A DNA stretch of 64,000 nucleotides from Leptidea sinapis (lineage: Eukaryota; Arthropoda; Insecta; Lepidoptera; Pieridae). Below the pieces are notes generated by a model. It saw only the letters and a list, made by a program, of their open reading frames with translations, did not search any database and was not told where the DNA came from. Location: positions 6,021,501-6,085,500 of the forward strand of contig NC_066286.1 of the NCBI RefSeq assembly GCF_905404315.1, in the 5' to 3' direction. Within the stretch, counting starts at the first letter, position 1, and each line of letters opens with the position of its first letter. This document shows, one piece after another, positions 33,053 through 44,221 of this stretch. The position numbers and the translations under genes are program-made.

Positions 33053-33646
33053 CTAGATGGTCCGATAGACGCTGTTCTGTCAATAGAAAAAAAATTTGAG
33101 TATTCGGGAATAATTAGTCTGAAGCCATCGGAAATATTTTATCTTCGTTAATAGTTAAAAATTAAACAAAACCGTATTTCTGAATGATTTTATAATGTGG
33201 ACAATGGAGTATTAAATGATAAGTATTATTATCGTATTTGTGTAAACATCTTTTACATCACCACTTCATAATTGTCAATTTTTTAAAGCATTAATATTGA
33301 TATAATATGATATACTTAAGAAAGAGACAATATGCCATCGCGGACTTTTCTGTAGACCTATATAAGATACACAATTCCACCATACATTTTTTTATATATA
33401 TATTTTGTTATATATCAAAGGATTTAGACAGCGTTTTCGTTGAAATCTTCCAGACTGCTAATTTTTTCCGACACCTCCAACAAATATTTCTAATGTATAC
33501 AAAAACTTAACAAAAAACATAGTAAAACCTTCCTCGAAAACCACTCTATCCATTGGTGAAAACAACACGAAAATCGGTGCAGTAGTTTTTAAGTTTACCG
33601 CGAACAGACACATAGACGCGGCGGAGTGCTTTGTTTTATAATTAGT
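33053..33646 (-). mobile_element. Helitron-like element ending in CTAG, diverged
   Basis: On the minus strand it ends GACAGAACAGCGTCTATCGG-ACCATCTAG at 33053, next to T, and its far end shows AATTATAAAACAAAGCACTC and CGCCGCGTCTATGTG. AAACTACTGCACCGATTTTC is a block typical of such elements. It is inserted immediately next to the family E element. The left boundary is approximate. Confidence 0.45.
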
Positions 33647-34034
33647 AATTTAAATAATATGTAGGTAGTGATTTTGACATTCAAATTCAAAATCAAAATT
33701 AAAATTTTTGGGTTTTCTAAAACTAGGTAAAGTAACATAATATTAACTGTTCTTAACTACAATTTATAGACAAAGATTAATACCTATGGCTGCTTAACGG
33801 CTGACCTACAGTTACCTACTCAATGCCGCAACAAGGTTAATCAGGTAAGGTACTTATTGTGGCTGATCCCAGTGCAATGATAATACAGCTCAGCAGATAA
33901 GCGCAAATCAGCGATGCGCACGCGCGCACCAGACCTCATGTAATAGGGTCCGGCGCCGTGGCCGTATACGCACCCGCCCCGCGTACCTCGCAAACACAAA
34001 ACAATATCGACGTCTGGAGAAACAGATAAAAAAT
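33647..34034. other. Unassigned sequence
   Basis: AT-rich, then a short GC-rich patch near 33915-33990 (GCGCACGCGCGCACC). No feature supported. Confidence 0.35.
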
Positions 34035-34235
34035 TACCGTGTGGGATGGTGTACCTTCCCTGGGGTGGAAAAAGAAAGCGCCCATGACGTGGTGTCGTAA
34101 AAGGCGACTAAAGGCTTTCCAATGTGAGAGGGTCACGCTGCCTTTTAACCACGACAGCATAAACGGGTTAGACTCGACCAGATTAAGACCACACTTTTGT
34201 ACATTGTCTGGGATCATGTTTTCTAAAAGCATATA
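34035..34235 (+). repeat. Possible dispersed repeat fragment (5' region of an RTE-type LINE?)
   Basis: GTACCTTCCCTGGGGTGGAA, AGCGCCCATGACGTGG, TGTCGTAAAAGGCGACTAAA and GAGAGGGTCACGCTGCC look to me like the 5' region of lepidopteran LINEs, but there is one copy only in this window and the identification is from memory. Frames are open on both strands here (65 and 98 codons) and neither is supported as a gene. Confidence 0.35.
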
Positions 34236-34971
34236 AAAAAAGAGTTAGCAACTCGAGTTAATCAAGTAGTGGGCATAACAAGTTTATGTTTGTACCTGGT
34301 GTTATCACCGTTTATAGAAAATTCGTTGGTGTGTATGAAATGAACATACATAACATTATCAAGAATATATTGAGATGTAACTATTAAAATGTTAATTTAT
34401 TTAAATATTTCTTTATTGATGCGTCAATCTCCCCGGCGACGCGAGAAGACATTGCGGCGATATCTAAATATTAGGAGTATATATAGACTGAAAAAGGATG
34501 GACTAAAAACTGAAATCGCGACTTCATGAATAAGATAAAATTGTACTTTAAGAGTAATCTTTTCACAAATACGTGAATTAATACCTCAGACTGAGCATAG
34601 AAATATAATTACTGATTAAATGAGCTGACTTGTAAATGAAGTTCTATTATAATAATATGATATGCTCATTCTGAAGACATTAATATACCAGACACCCCTG
34701 CAAACCCATTGGGGTGAAATAAGAGGTTAAATACATAATAATATATGATGTATGGGTGTAACGGAGTATGGATGATTTAAAAAAAAGTATACAATTGCTT
34801 TTTCTAAACTTTACCGCAGTTATTGCAATACCACACAGACTACTAGGTGTGTAAATATACCAATATCTTCGAATATAATCATACATTAGTAGAATCAGGA
34901 CTAAAACTAGAACTTCAATTTCTTCGGTGCATAGTAAGAAATAAAAGCTGTTAATAATAGTTTTAATAAAA
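34236..34971. other. Unassigned AT-rich sequence
   Basis: Nothing supported. Confidence 0.4.
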
Positions 34972-35062
34972 TACTTTTTAAAGGGTTAAGATATAGGAAA
35001 CGCGTTTAATTATAACTTTGTTTTTACATTAGGGATTTTCCTAAAAGTGACATTTCTATACA
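34972..35062 (+). repeat. Family G repeat, copy 3
   Basis: ACTTTTTAAAGGGTTAAG, TTTAATTATAAC, TTTTTACATTAGGGATTTTC and TAAAAGTGACATTTC. It is the most diverged of the three copies. Confidence 0.65.
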
Positions 35063-35336
35063 ATTTTTACTGACAGACAGTCCCGCTGAAAACATGCTCA
35101 CACATAGGTCAAGAAACATGAATTATAAAAAATTTGACTTGTACGCAAATACCATAAAAATACAGATACTCAACACTACACGCGTTTTAATTCTTTATAA
35201 GCATTTTATTTAAATGTGTAAAAATTAATAATAGTTGGCAAAAAGGTAGTAATGTAATATTTTACAAGACATTTTAATAAATATGTATAACCCAAATAAT
35301 ATAAAATAAAACACGTCTAATGTCAAAGTAAGTTCA

Positions 35337-35614
35337 TTAACGGCCGTTCCTAATATACTATCACCAGATAGCGATAAATGACGGTACTTCTACTGCCAGA
35401 TACCCGATAAGTCATCGCCTTATATTGGGATGCGTGAAATGAAATTTCAATACAAACTTCTATCGCTGGTAAGCTATACGTCGTCCCATTGACAGACAGC
35501 GAGTACGGTTCAGGTGAGTTACCGTCGATAATTTTATTGGGACAGAAAAGTCAACGATAGTCACGATTTTTATCTCAAGTAAGAGATAGACTGAATATTG
35601 TGAATGGCCGTTAA
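35337..35614 (-). mobile_element. MITE, family C, copy 2, flanked by TTAA
   Basis: TTAA at 35337-35340 and 35611-35614 directly flank CGGCCGTTCCTAATATACT and ATATTGTGAATGGCCG. The body is the reverse complement of copy 1 (TCAACGATAGTCACGATTTT; ATACGTCGTCCCATTGACAG) with an internal deletion of about 35 bases. The exact TTAA duplication is the best evidence for the target site of the family. Confidence 0.85.
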
Positions 35615-36311
35615 ACGTATTTTAATACAAATTTCTTATCGTCGCGGGTTTTGTTGCGTCTTTATCCACTATTGTATTTTTGTCTATACAAGAATGTTGG
35701 CTATTCTAAAGTGAACTTCTTGCATACTACTGTCATGCATACACATTATTGCACAAGCTGTAGCCCCATCACTACACAGCGATAAGGTCAGTAGTAAACA
35801 ACACTATTTATTACTAAGAACGAAGTCAGGACACTAACACTGTTAATATAATGGCCTCCAACAGTATCACCCAGAGCCCACTGCTCAGGTGGCAGGTGCC
35901 CACGGCGTATTTTCAACGTTGTAGTAAACACACTGTAACTTTATATCATTGTCAATTATATTAATATTAAAGCCTTAATTGGTCGTTATTCAAACAAACA
36001 AAAAATTTATTCAAGCGGCTCCAACAATTTTTTCAAGCTGTCACTTAATTTAATGTTGCAATAAAAACTATAATAATACCATACTATTTTCAGGACTGCA
36101 GCTATGCGTGAAATAACTAAATGAATTTGATAAAAGGTTTTGCAGCGTCGGCCGCAATCAATTATATATATGTATATATATAGTGTAGTGTGCATAGTAT
36201 ACGCAGTGTGTACACTATTGACTTTGATACAGTAGGTAAATAATAGAATTTACAGCACAATCGCTAAAATAAACTATGTTGTCTGTTGGACTTCGGACTT
36301 CTGGTCTCTTA
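35615..36311. other. Unassigned sequence
   Basis: Includes a short TATATATGTATATATA run near 36167. No gene supported. Confidence 0.4.
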
Positions 36312-36616
36312 GGGCCGTTCCCAATATTCATTTTATCTCTTACTCGAGATAAAAATCGTAACTATCGTTGGCTTTTCTGTCCAAATAAACTTATCCACGG
36401 TAAGTCAAATACCCGTACACGCTGTCTGTCAATGGGACGACGTATACTTACCAGCGATAGAAGTTTGTATGGAAATAGCAATTCACGCGCCCCAATATAA
36501 GGCGATAAGAATGCCTTATCGGGTATATTGATTGGGACAGCTTCAGATTATTGTCAGCTAATTACTGACAGTAGAAGGTATATATCTCTATCTGTAGATA
36601 GTATATTGGGAACGGC
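36312..36616 (+). mobile_element. MITE, family C, copy 3
   Basis: GGGCCGTTCCCAATATTCAT at the left and AGTATATTGGGAACGGC at the right, with the family body between (CGTAACTATCGTTGGCTTTT; GGGACGACGTATACTTACCA; GACAGCTTCAGATTATTG). Flanked by TTAG and TAG, a changed form of the expected TTAA. It lies only 0.7 kb from copy 2 and in the opposite orientation. Confidence 0.85.
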
Positions 36617-37397
36617 TAGTGTAAAATTCAACTATAAAACAAATTCTTTCATGTTAAGAGTATGCAGGTGTTACGATAACGATGTTACATTAATATTTAT
36701 TTCCCTAACTATCTTTAGAACAATTGTCAATTGATAAGGTATTGCTGACTTTTAAATTACTTTTGTATATTATTTTATTTTTCTCTGGTTTAAGTCGATT
36801 CATGTTTTAACTCACTTTTAGATTTATAAAGTGCAGCGAAATTAGCATGTAGTGTTTACCTTTGAATGATTTTGTACTCCCTGTTTATCTTTATTTTTAT
36901 ATTACTCCTAGTTTATCTTAGAATCTGCTAAATGACACATTTTAAAACGTGCGTGAATTAGCAAGGTACCTACTTAAATACCTTTTATTTATTATATAAA
37001 GTATTTAATGACATACATATAAAAATTATCACTATTTTATTACTATTACAATATGTAATCAGCTGGCTACTCCAGCTAATTCATATTAAGTGTAATTTTA
37101 CCTGGCTTCTTTAATTAAATTTTTAAACTTTTTAGTATACTATAAGTGAAAAATTTTAATTAGCCTTGAGAATTTAATCTTACATTTGTTAATTATCTAG
37201 CTGTAAGTTTTCCTCATTCAACAATTGTATACCATATACATACTGGTAAACACATTGTGCAAGGGTAGTAGTGATAACCTCATATATACTATAACAATAA
37301 CACCAGCGACTTTTTCTACCGTCTTTTTCGGATTGAAAGACGCCTTACCGCCGTTTTCAATAACGTATCTCTAGTTACTGATATAGTGCTGTCACGG
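36617..37397. other. Unassigned AT-rich sequence
   Basis: Nothing supported. Confidence 0.4.
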
Positions 37398-38012
37398 TTT
37401 TTTTTTTATGGAATAGGAGGACAAACGAGCGTACGGGTCAACTGGTGTTAAGTGATCACCGCCACCCACAAACTCTTGCAACACCAGAGGAATCACAAGA
37501 GCGTTGCCGGCCTTTAAGGAAGGTGTACGCGATTTTTCGTCCCGGAAACACCGCACAAGGAAGCTCATTCCACAGCTTTGTAGTACGTGGAAGAAAGCTC
37601 CTTGAAAACGGCAATGTGAAGGACCGCCACACATCCAGATGGGGGGGATGATATCCTAACTTGAGGCGTGTCGTGCGAAGGTGGAATTCGGCGGCAGAAA
37701 TCAGGTTAAACAGCTCTTCGGAACACTCCCCGTGATAAATGCGGTAGAAGACACACAATGAAGCGACGTCTCTACGCAACGCCAAGAGATCCAGCCGTTC
37801 ACAGAGCACTAAGTCCCCAACAATTCGAGCTGCTCTACGTTGCACGCGGTCAAATGGATCGAGCTGATACTGGGGTGCGCGAAACCAGAGATGACAGCAA
37901 TACTCCATGTGTGGCCGGACCTGCGATTTGTAGAGCGCTAGAATGTGGGCCGGCTTGAAGTATCGCCGTGCTGTATTAATGACGCCCAGATTCTTCGAAG
38001 CCAATTTGGCTT
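37398..38012 (-). pseudogene. Family B LINE 3' fragment (RT C-terminal domain)
   Basis: The minus strand gives one open frame (38004 to 37456) covering ASKNLGVINTARRYFKPAHI through GRQRSCDSSGVARVCG, matching the C-terminal 180 residues of the 6.9-kb copy. The conserved 3' end and CATAAAAAAAAAA tail are at 37398-37410. A short in-frame deletion removes about 16 residues between FPGR and AYTFLKG. The fragment starts after the polymerase catalytic boxes, so no enzymatic role is possible. 5' truncated at ~38012 (CCAAATTGGCTTCGAAGAAT). Confidence 0.9.
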
Positions 38013-38128
38013 AATGACAAGATCTTATCTATCCATAGTCATGTCCAATATAGTTATATTATTAGTTATAGTCAAATGCTATCTGTCGATAGGTTATTGA
38101 AATAAGCGTAAAAGGATAGGTCATTGAA

Positions 38129-38225
38129 AACGGCCGTTAGCCAGTCAAATAACTAGGCTAATGAGACAACGTCTTATGTTTTAAAGTGACGTGCGCAATT
38201 ACGATGCCGCACATAATTTCAACCA
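38129..38225 (+). repeat. Degenerate family A fragment
   Basis: GGCCGTTAGCCAGTCAAATAAC, GGCTAATGAGACAACGTCTTATG, AAAGTGACGTGCGCAATTAC and GATGCCGCACATAATTTC align with the central 95 bases of family A (CGCCGTAGCTAGTGAAATTAC onward) with many changes. It is one of the oldest copies. Confidence 0.6.
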
Positions 38226-39460
38226 AACAAGAATTAAAAACAACCCGACTATAGAGTAAGTTAAAACAGCTTCAAAATAAATAAAATAAAATATAAAGGG
38301 TAAGGATACTTAAACGTTTGTCTTTTTAAATCTTAAATAACAGATATCATGTGAGAATGCAATGATTCGTGTCTACAAAACTTATTAAAACAATTCAGTG
38401 CCATAAATAAGGCAAACTAATCGTAAATAATTGTAAATATTCTAGATAATTAATGATATGTGGGGCGAATGCCCCTAATTAAGTACGCCTTTTAATGTTC
38501 CAAATTAAGAATTCCACAATCAATAACAATAAATAACAAACGAACATTTATCGAAAAATTTGCTCTTATTTTGAATAGCAAACTATAAAAAACTAGATAA
38601 CGTACCGAAAAATGTTACTGTTTTACAGGTTTTCGAGTAACAATTATAGTAGTTAAAATAAAATGTAACAGAAACCTTTATTTAAATGTTTTTCGAATAC
38701 GTCAAATTAAAAAATTGTGTTTAAATTACTTAGCGCAATACTTTACACAAGCCGTACTAATAACATTCATAAAATTACGCAGCTTGATAAGTGTTGCAAA
38801 TATTATTCTGAATTTCAGTTGAGATAATATAAATTCTTTTTCTAATTCATGTCAAAGTGAAATACTAACAAAGCTGTAATTTGCGGTAACAGAATCAACA
38901 ATCAAAAATATAAATAATAAATATGGCCATTACTGGTGATGTTTACCTCACACAAGTAGCCAGGCACCCCCTGTTGTGATTTTATGCGAATCCTGTCCGT
39001 GAGCCGCGGCCGGGCGGGAGTCGGGACCGGTCTGGGCAAACCGGACACATAGACAAAACCCGTCTGCTAATTACGATGGATTTAAACTTTACATAGTTTT
39101 AGTACTGAATGTAATTAAAATAGCGAACAAGTGCAAAAGTATTTGTGGCTGTCACGTCAGCATCGACAATATCCTTGATTCTGTTCTAGAATATACTAGC
39201 ACATAGACGATCTGACATCTCGATTATGTGTGACCAATTTTGATTTGTTAGTGTGCGTTAGCTAGTGGTAGAATATTCAACATACTTAAGAGCTAATGCT
39301 AAGCGTGGTTGACTCTTTACGGCTTGTCAATAAAAATCGGTTACAGTAACGACATATTGGCTTACCTTTTCTATATTGCTGCTTCTTTGTTAGAGATGTT
39401 CTTTCTCGCACGTTCTATTTGTCTTTAAGTCAATTTGTATATAAGTGTATAATGACATTA
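38226..39460. other. Unassigned sequence
   Basis: AT-rich apart from GTGAGCCGCGGCCGGGCGGG near 38998. No gene or repeat supported. Confidence 0.35.
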
Positions 39461-39826
39461 TCTATATATATATAAAAATGAATTGCTGTTCGTTAGTCTC
39501 GCTAAAACTCGAGAACGGCTGGACCGCTTTGTCTAATTTTATTCTTGAATTATTTGCGGAAGTCCAGAGAAGGTTTAAAAGGTGAATAAATAGGAAAATG
39601 CTGCCAAATTAAATAAAAACAACAAATTTGTTTTTCCATACATAATTTCTATGAGAGAATTTATTGACGCACGGTTTGACAGTTCTGCTGTGAAACAATT
39701 TCATTACGACAGCAGGATGCATATTTTACGAAGTAATTTTTGATGTTATGATATATAATTGACAAATTCATATAAAAACATTATTTTATTTATTATATAC
39801 AGAACAACGTCTGTCGGGTCAGCTAG
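39461..39826 (+). mobile_element. Nonautonomous Helitron-like element, family D, copy 2
   Basis: Begins TCTATATATATATAAAAATG at 39461 after A and ends GTCGGGTCAGCTAG at 39826 before T. The body matches copy 1 in reverse orientation (ATTTCTATGAGAGAATTTAT; ACGCACGGTTTGACAGTTCT; CATTACGACAGCAGG). 366 bp with no open frame. Confidence 0.8.
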
Positions 39827-40655
39827 TAAGGAATAAAAATCATCGAACTAATCTGGCGAAGTAGCCGAATTTTTTTTTAAATAGGTACAGATATGGAGTT
39901 ACAAAGCATAGAAAATCCCTACTGTTGGACTGAGCTCCTACTTATTTTTTATAAGTCGGTTGAAACATGGACCAACACGGACCACTGGCGGATCGATAGC
40001 CCATGTTGCTCTAAGGGTTGAAAAGCTCATTTAAAATTATGCCCCATAACGCCTTAATTCAATCCCTTTAACGTTAAGGCCAGATATTAATTGAAACACG
40101 TGCTCTCTCCATGGGCAAATTCTTCACTGCCAATATTATGGATTGTTTTACGAACTCCAAATGATCATCGCGTTTATTCTTCTTATCTTCTCAAGAATCG
40201 TACCTTTCTCACAAAAAAAAACTCAGTCGCTCATTCATAGTAAACACCCTACAAGCAATCACTGAAGTCGGATAAAGCCAACTTTGTATGTACTCTGTTG
40301 ACCAATTGAGAAGGTTCTATTGATCATTGAGCATAAACTTTAACTTTCACATTATAGTTTAATTTAAAAAAAAAATTCGAGATTTTCCACTGTACATTCT
40401 TCTAAATTATGGATTAAATAATGACCAGTGTGTATAGGTACAAATCATGTATACTCCAAAGCCTTAGTCATCTTACTTAAATACGATACGTAGTTGTAGG
40501 TGCTATATTAATTTCCAAAGATTAAATCTTTTGCGTTCAGACGGGATCTAGTCGTACTCTTTCCTTCACTGCTTTGATCGCCTTTTTAGAACAAATACTA
40601 CGTGAACAGATAGTAGCATCATCGTATTATTAATTGTAACATTATGGCCAGATAG
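39827..40655. other. Unassigned sequence
   Basis: Nothing supported. Confidence 0.4.
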
Positions 40656-40932
40656 CCAGTGGGACAATCCTTTGCACAAGATGCCGGCTAGATTATGAGT
40701 ATACGGCGCCTATTTCTGCCGTGAAGCAGTAATGTGTAAGCATTATTGTGTTTCAGACAGATGGGCGCCGTAGCTATTGAAATTTCTGGGAATGAATGAG
40801 ACTTAACATCTTATGTCTCAAGGTGACAAGCGCAATTGTAGTGCCGCTCAGAATTTTAAAAGGAGGGCAGTGCGTATTAATTACCATCAACTGATCGGCC
40901 TGCTCGTATCGTCATTTATTGTCATAAAAAAG
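40656..40932 (+). repeat. Family A retroposon, copy 6
   Basis: CCAGTGGGACAATCCTTTGC start, GGCGCCTATTTCTGCCGTGA, TAATGTGTAAGCATTATTGT, CATCTTATGTCTCAAGGTGA and a CATAAAAAAG tail. Some 20 bases are missing before the GGGCAGTGCGTATT block. Confidence 0.85.
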
Positions 40933-42030
40933 ACTTTTTGACTTATAATTATTTGCCATCTTATTAACATCAAGTCTGTTGCTCGATTGTTAAAAAGATC
41001 TAATCACAAGAAATTTGTACACATAGAATGTACATGGTAGCTGGATGTTAGCAGGTGGTGTGTAGCTGTGTATGTCGCCAGCTGCAGGCGGTTCATCATC
41101 ACGGAGATAATCCTTGGATTACGCTAAGCTTACTCGCAACACATTTGTGGTTAAGACACGACCTGACAAAATCTCAACTCGACACCGTTATTTATTGCGA
41201 CGCGGATCTACATTATGTCGTACGACTTCGTTTTTTGTCACAATTAAGAGTGACACATTAATAATTTTTCTTTTTTTAAATGAAGTTCTCACACTTACCT
41301 AGTACCAAACAAGGCATTCGGCATTTTCTGATGATAATATAGAAGGTTAGAAGTGGAATCAAATTCTGAGACCTACAAGTCTGATGCTTACAAGATCGCA
41401 TCTGAAGACACAGCAAGAGTCTTGGACAGGAGTGATTAAAGAATGATCTTGACTTGAATAAACGCAATATGACTATAAGTTGTAATAGTGTTTTACGTCA
41501 GTCAGTGCTTAAAGCTGTCCGTCAGGAGACGGACAGATCCCCTGGCCCTCGCAGAAACGCCACAGGTCGTTCTGATCGCTTGGACACTGGGATGCGGGGG
41601 ATAAAATATAATTTCATGGTGGAGTGTCATAACGAAGCGCGACGGATCGCATCGCGTAGCACGCGACTTGCGACAGTCGCACGACACGGTCGCATTGCAC
41701 GCCTCAATGAACACCTATGTACGGGGCTCTAATTAAAAAGTAATTGGACAGGCGCCAAATGTAATCAATCTTAATTTCTAAACTAAGACGTCATCCAAGT
41801 ACTCATACGACAGAGTCGGAGAAAAACTCAATGTAAGCAGCTAAATGAACGATGGCCAATTATTAACATAATTTGCAAGTAATGACCATATTATGTATAC
41901 ACACTACTTATTAAGCCAACGATGTGTTTAAAACTATGTAATGATTTTGGTCCACTTCAGTGAATATTTTTTTGTATAACAGTTCGTAAATACTCACACA
42001 GATGTGTTGCTAGATTTTGTTAAAATTGCG
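40933..42030. other. Unassigned sequence with GC-rich patch at 41515-41710
   Basis: The patch is rich in GCGAC/GTCGC words (GCGACGGATCGCATCGCG, ACTTGCGACAGTCGCACGAC). Two overlapping frames (41454-41732 plus and 41502-41714 minus) cover it and neither shows a known domain. Confidence 0.35.
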
Positions 42031-42320
42031 CTCTTACTTGACATAAAAATTGTAACTATCGTTGATTTTTCTGTCCTGTTATACTTATCGACAGTAACTC
42101 ACCTTATCCGTTCACGCTGTCTGTCAATGAGACGACGTATATAGCCAACCATCGACAGAAGTTTGTAAGTAAATTTCAATTCAAGCGTCCCAATATAAGG
42201 CGATAAAAATGACTTATCGTGTATATTGGGACAGCTTCAGATTATTGACAGCTAATTATTGACACTAGAAGGTAGTAATTTATCTCTATCTGTAGATAGT
42301 AAATATATTGGGAACGGCCA
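42031..42320 (+). mobile_element. MITE, family C, copy 4 (left end lost)
   Basis: CTCTTACTTGACATAAAAAT, then TGTAACTATCGTTGATTTTT, GTCAATGAGACGACGTATA, GGGACAGCTTCAGATTATTG and the right end ATATATTGGGAACGGCCA. The left TIR is missing. Confidence 0.8.
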
Positions 42321-43589
42321 TAAGGGTCTGTTTCAATTCTCCTCAACACCATAATCCCTATTATTTCAGCCGGAAGACATCCAAGGCTGAGCAAAGGCCT
42401 CCCCAAAGATCTCCACGACGATCACATCCAACCTATTCCAGCGATCTTGACGAGACATGGGTCCATCTTGGGGGCCTATCAATACTACGTCTTCCAGTAC
42501 GTGGTCGCTATTAGAGAGCATTACTGCCAGTTTCAGTTTCAATTCTAATTACATATATTGTAAGAGGACTCGTAGAATCAAACAATAACATTACGTCGGC
42601 AATGTATTTTTGAATCAATTTCAACTATTATGCACTCAGAAGTGATTGCGTTTTAATTTACGTTCCATTAGTACAAATGTGGAAAGAATTGGATTAGCGT
42701 CGCGTCCCAATGTAATTATCTAATGACAAACAACAATTGGTGGCAGCCGTGTAATGTAACTAGATGAGCACTCACAGCTCCTCGCTGCGAGTGTGGAGGG
42801 TCGGACTCCCGCCGCCTCGGACTCTCTGAGCCGGAAACTATTCCGCGCGTAATCTAATTCGACCCACCAGTGCTCACTGCACTCCCCAATAAATAATGCC
42901 ATGAGACAACTACAAAGTATTGGATGCTTTCACGACGAATTATATTCATAATTGGATTGTAATAATTCACATGCTGTGTAAGCACATTTCGAAAAGTTCT
43001 TGTTTTCATAAGTTTGTGTTTTGTGGGTTAGTTACATATATACATACATTCACGCAATCATGATATTTGCGACACACTGCCATAAATTTTATAAAATCAT
43101 AGAAGAGATATAAACAAAACCAGTTAAGTATTTCTATCTTTCTTTCTCGTTATATCAACTGTTCTCAATTTTTTAACTATCATTTTTGTCTATATTTTTG
43201 AAAACAAGACCTGAAACACGATTCAAATAAATTGACTTGATAGACGAAAACACCCAATCAGACCTTTACGCGATTTTTTTTATAGTTTTGCTACGAAGCA
43301 ATGCATTATGTGTAGGTAAAACCGTAGCTGGATAGAGTTATATTATATAACTGATTTTGAATATCATTCGTTTAACAGGTTAGGCATCTATCTGAGAGCT
43401 TACAAAAGATTGCTTCTTGAGGATTCTGCGCACTTGCTATCTTTTAACCTTAGTATTGAGTTAAAGCCTTATTCGAAAATAGGTCAATCGAACAACGTTA
43501 AATTACCAATTTTATATATCATTCCAAATTTGCCAAACCACATCAGAATATAAACAAAGTTTGATTACAAATTTTATATATGTCGCAGG
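42321..43589. other. Unassigned sequence with GC-rich patch at 42765-42860
   Basis: The patch (GCTCCTCGCTGCGAGTGTGG, GACTCCCGCCGCCTCGGACT) is compact and unlike its AT-rich surroundings. No exon is supported. Confidence 0.35.
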
Positions 43590-44221
43590 TATATTGTCAA
43601 AGTCGCGATATTATAATTTCACTAGTGATATTATAATTTAACGTTACATTGTCAATCGACTTCATTTCTTACAATTTCACGACCTGGTTTTAGCGACATT
43701 GTAATTTCAAGGGCACACTATAGTGATATTGTAAGGCAATGATATTTTTAAAATTTTACTGGTCATTAGTGTATCTAGCCGTCTGTCAGTCATAATTTTT
43801 AAGCTATGCATTCGTATAATAAACTAATTGTTATCGAAGCGAATCGGCCGTTGTACCACTAGTATGTCCAAAAAACAAATTAACACTGTTAATTACAACG
43901 CATGAGGCGAGTGTATGTGAATCGGCCCTTGTTCATTACTATTTGAACAATGATTTCAGATGAAAAATAGTATAGATGCTCCCATGTTTACAATCATTGC
44001 TTTGCAAATTGCGTATAAAAATAACTCGAGCAATCAGAACGCTCGACATCTCACACTGCTACTTCATTTGTAATATACCTAGATTTATTATAATATCACT
44101 ATAATGTACCCGTGACATTACAATGTCACTAAAACCAGGCCGTTAAATTGTAAGAAATTAAGTCCATTTATGGTTTTATTAGTGCTAGTGAAATTGTAAT
44201 ATCACGGCTTTGACAATATAT
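43590..44221. mobile_element. DNA element with ~130-bp inverted terminal repeats
   Basis: The left arm starts TATATTGTCAAAGTCGCGAT (about 43590) and the right arm ends ATCACGGCTTTGACAATATA (44201-44220). The arms align over roughly 130 bases: GATATTATAATTTCACTAGT against its complement, TTTCTTACAATTT, then CCTGGTTTTAGCGACATTGT with GGGCACACTATAGTGATATT. Within them GATATTATAA / GACATTGTAAT words repeat. The 330-bp centre is non-coding (largest frames are trivial). This is a long-TIR nonautonomous transposon or foldback element; superfamily unknown. Confidence 0.8.

Noticed and set aside
38129..38142. ACGGCCGTTAG, resembling the family C MITE terminus
   Set aside because: The sequence that follows aligns with the centre of family A (CGCCGTAGCTAGTGAAATTAC), so the match to the MITE tip is accidental.
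39950..40320. Possible family F copy (AGTCGGTTGAAAC and GACCAATTGAGAAGGTTCT)
   Set aside because: The two pieces are not in the order or spacing expected for one element, so I could not support it.
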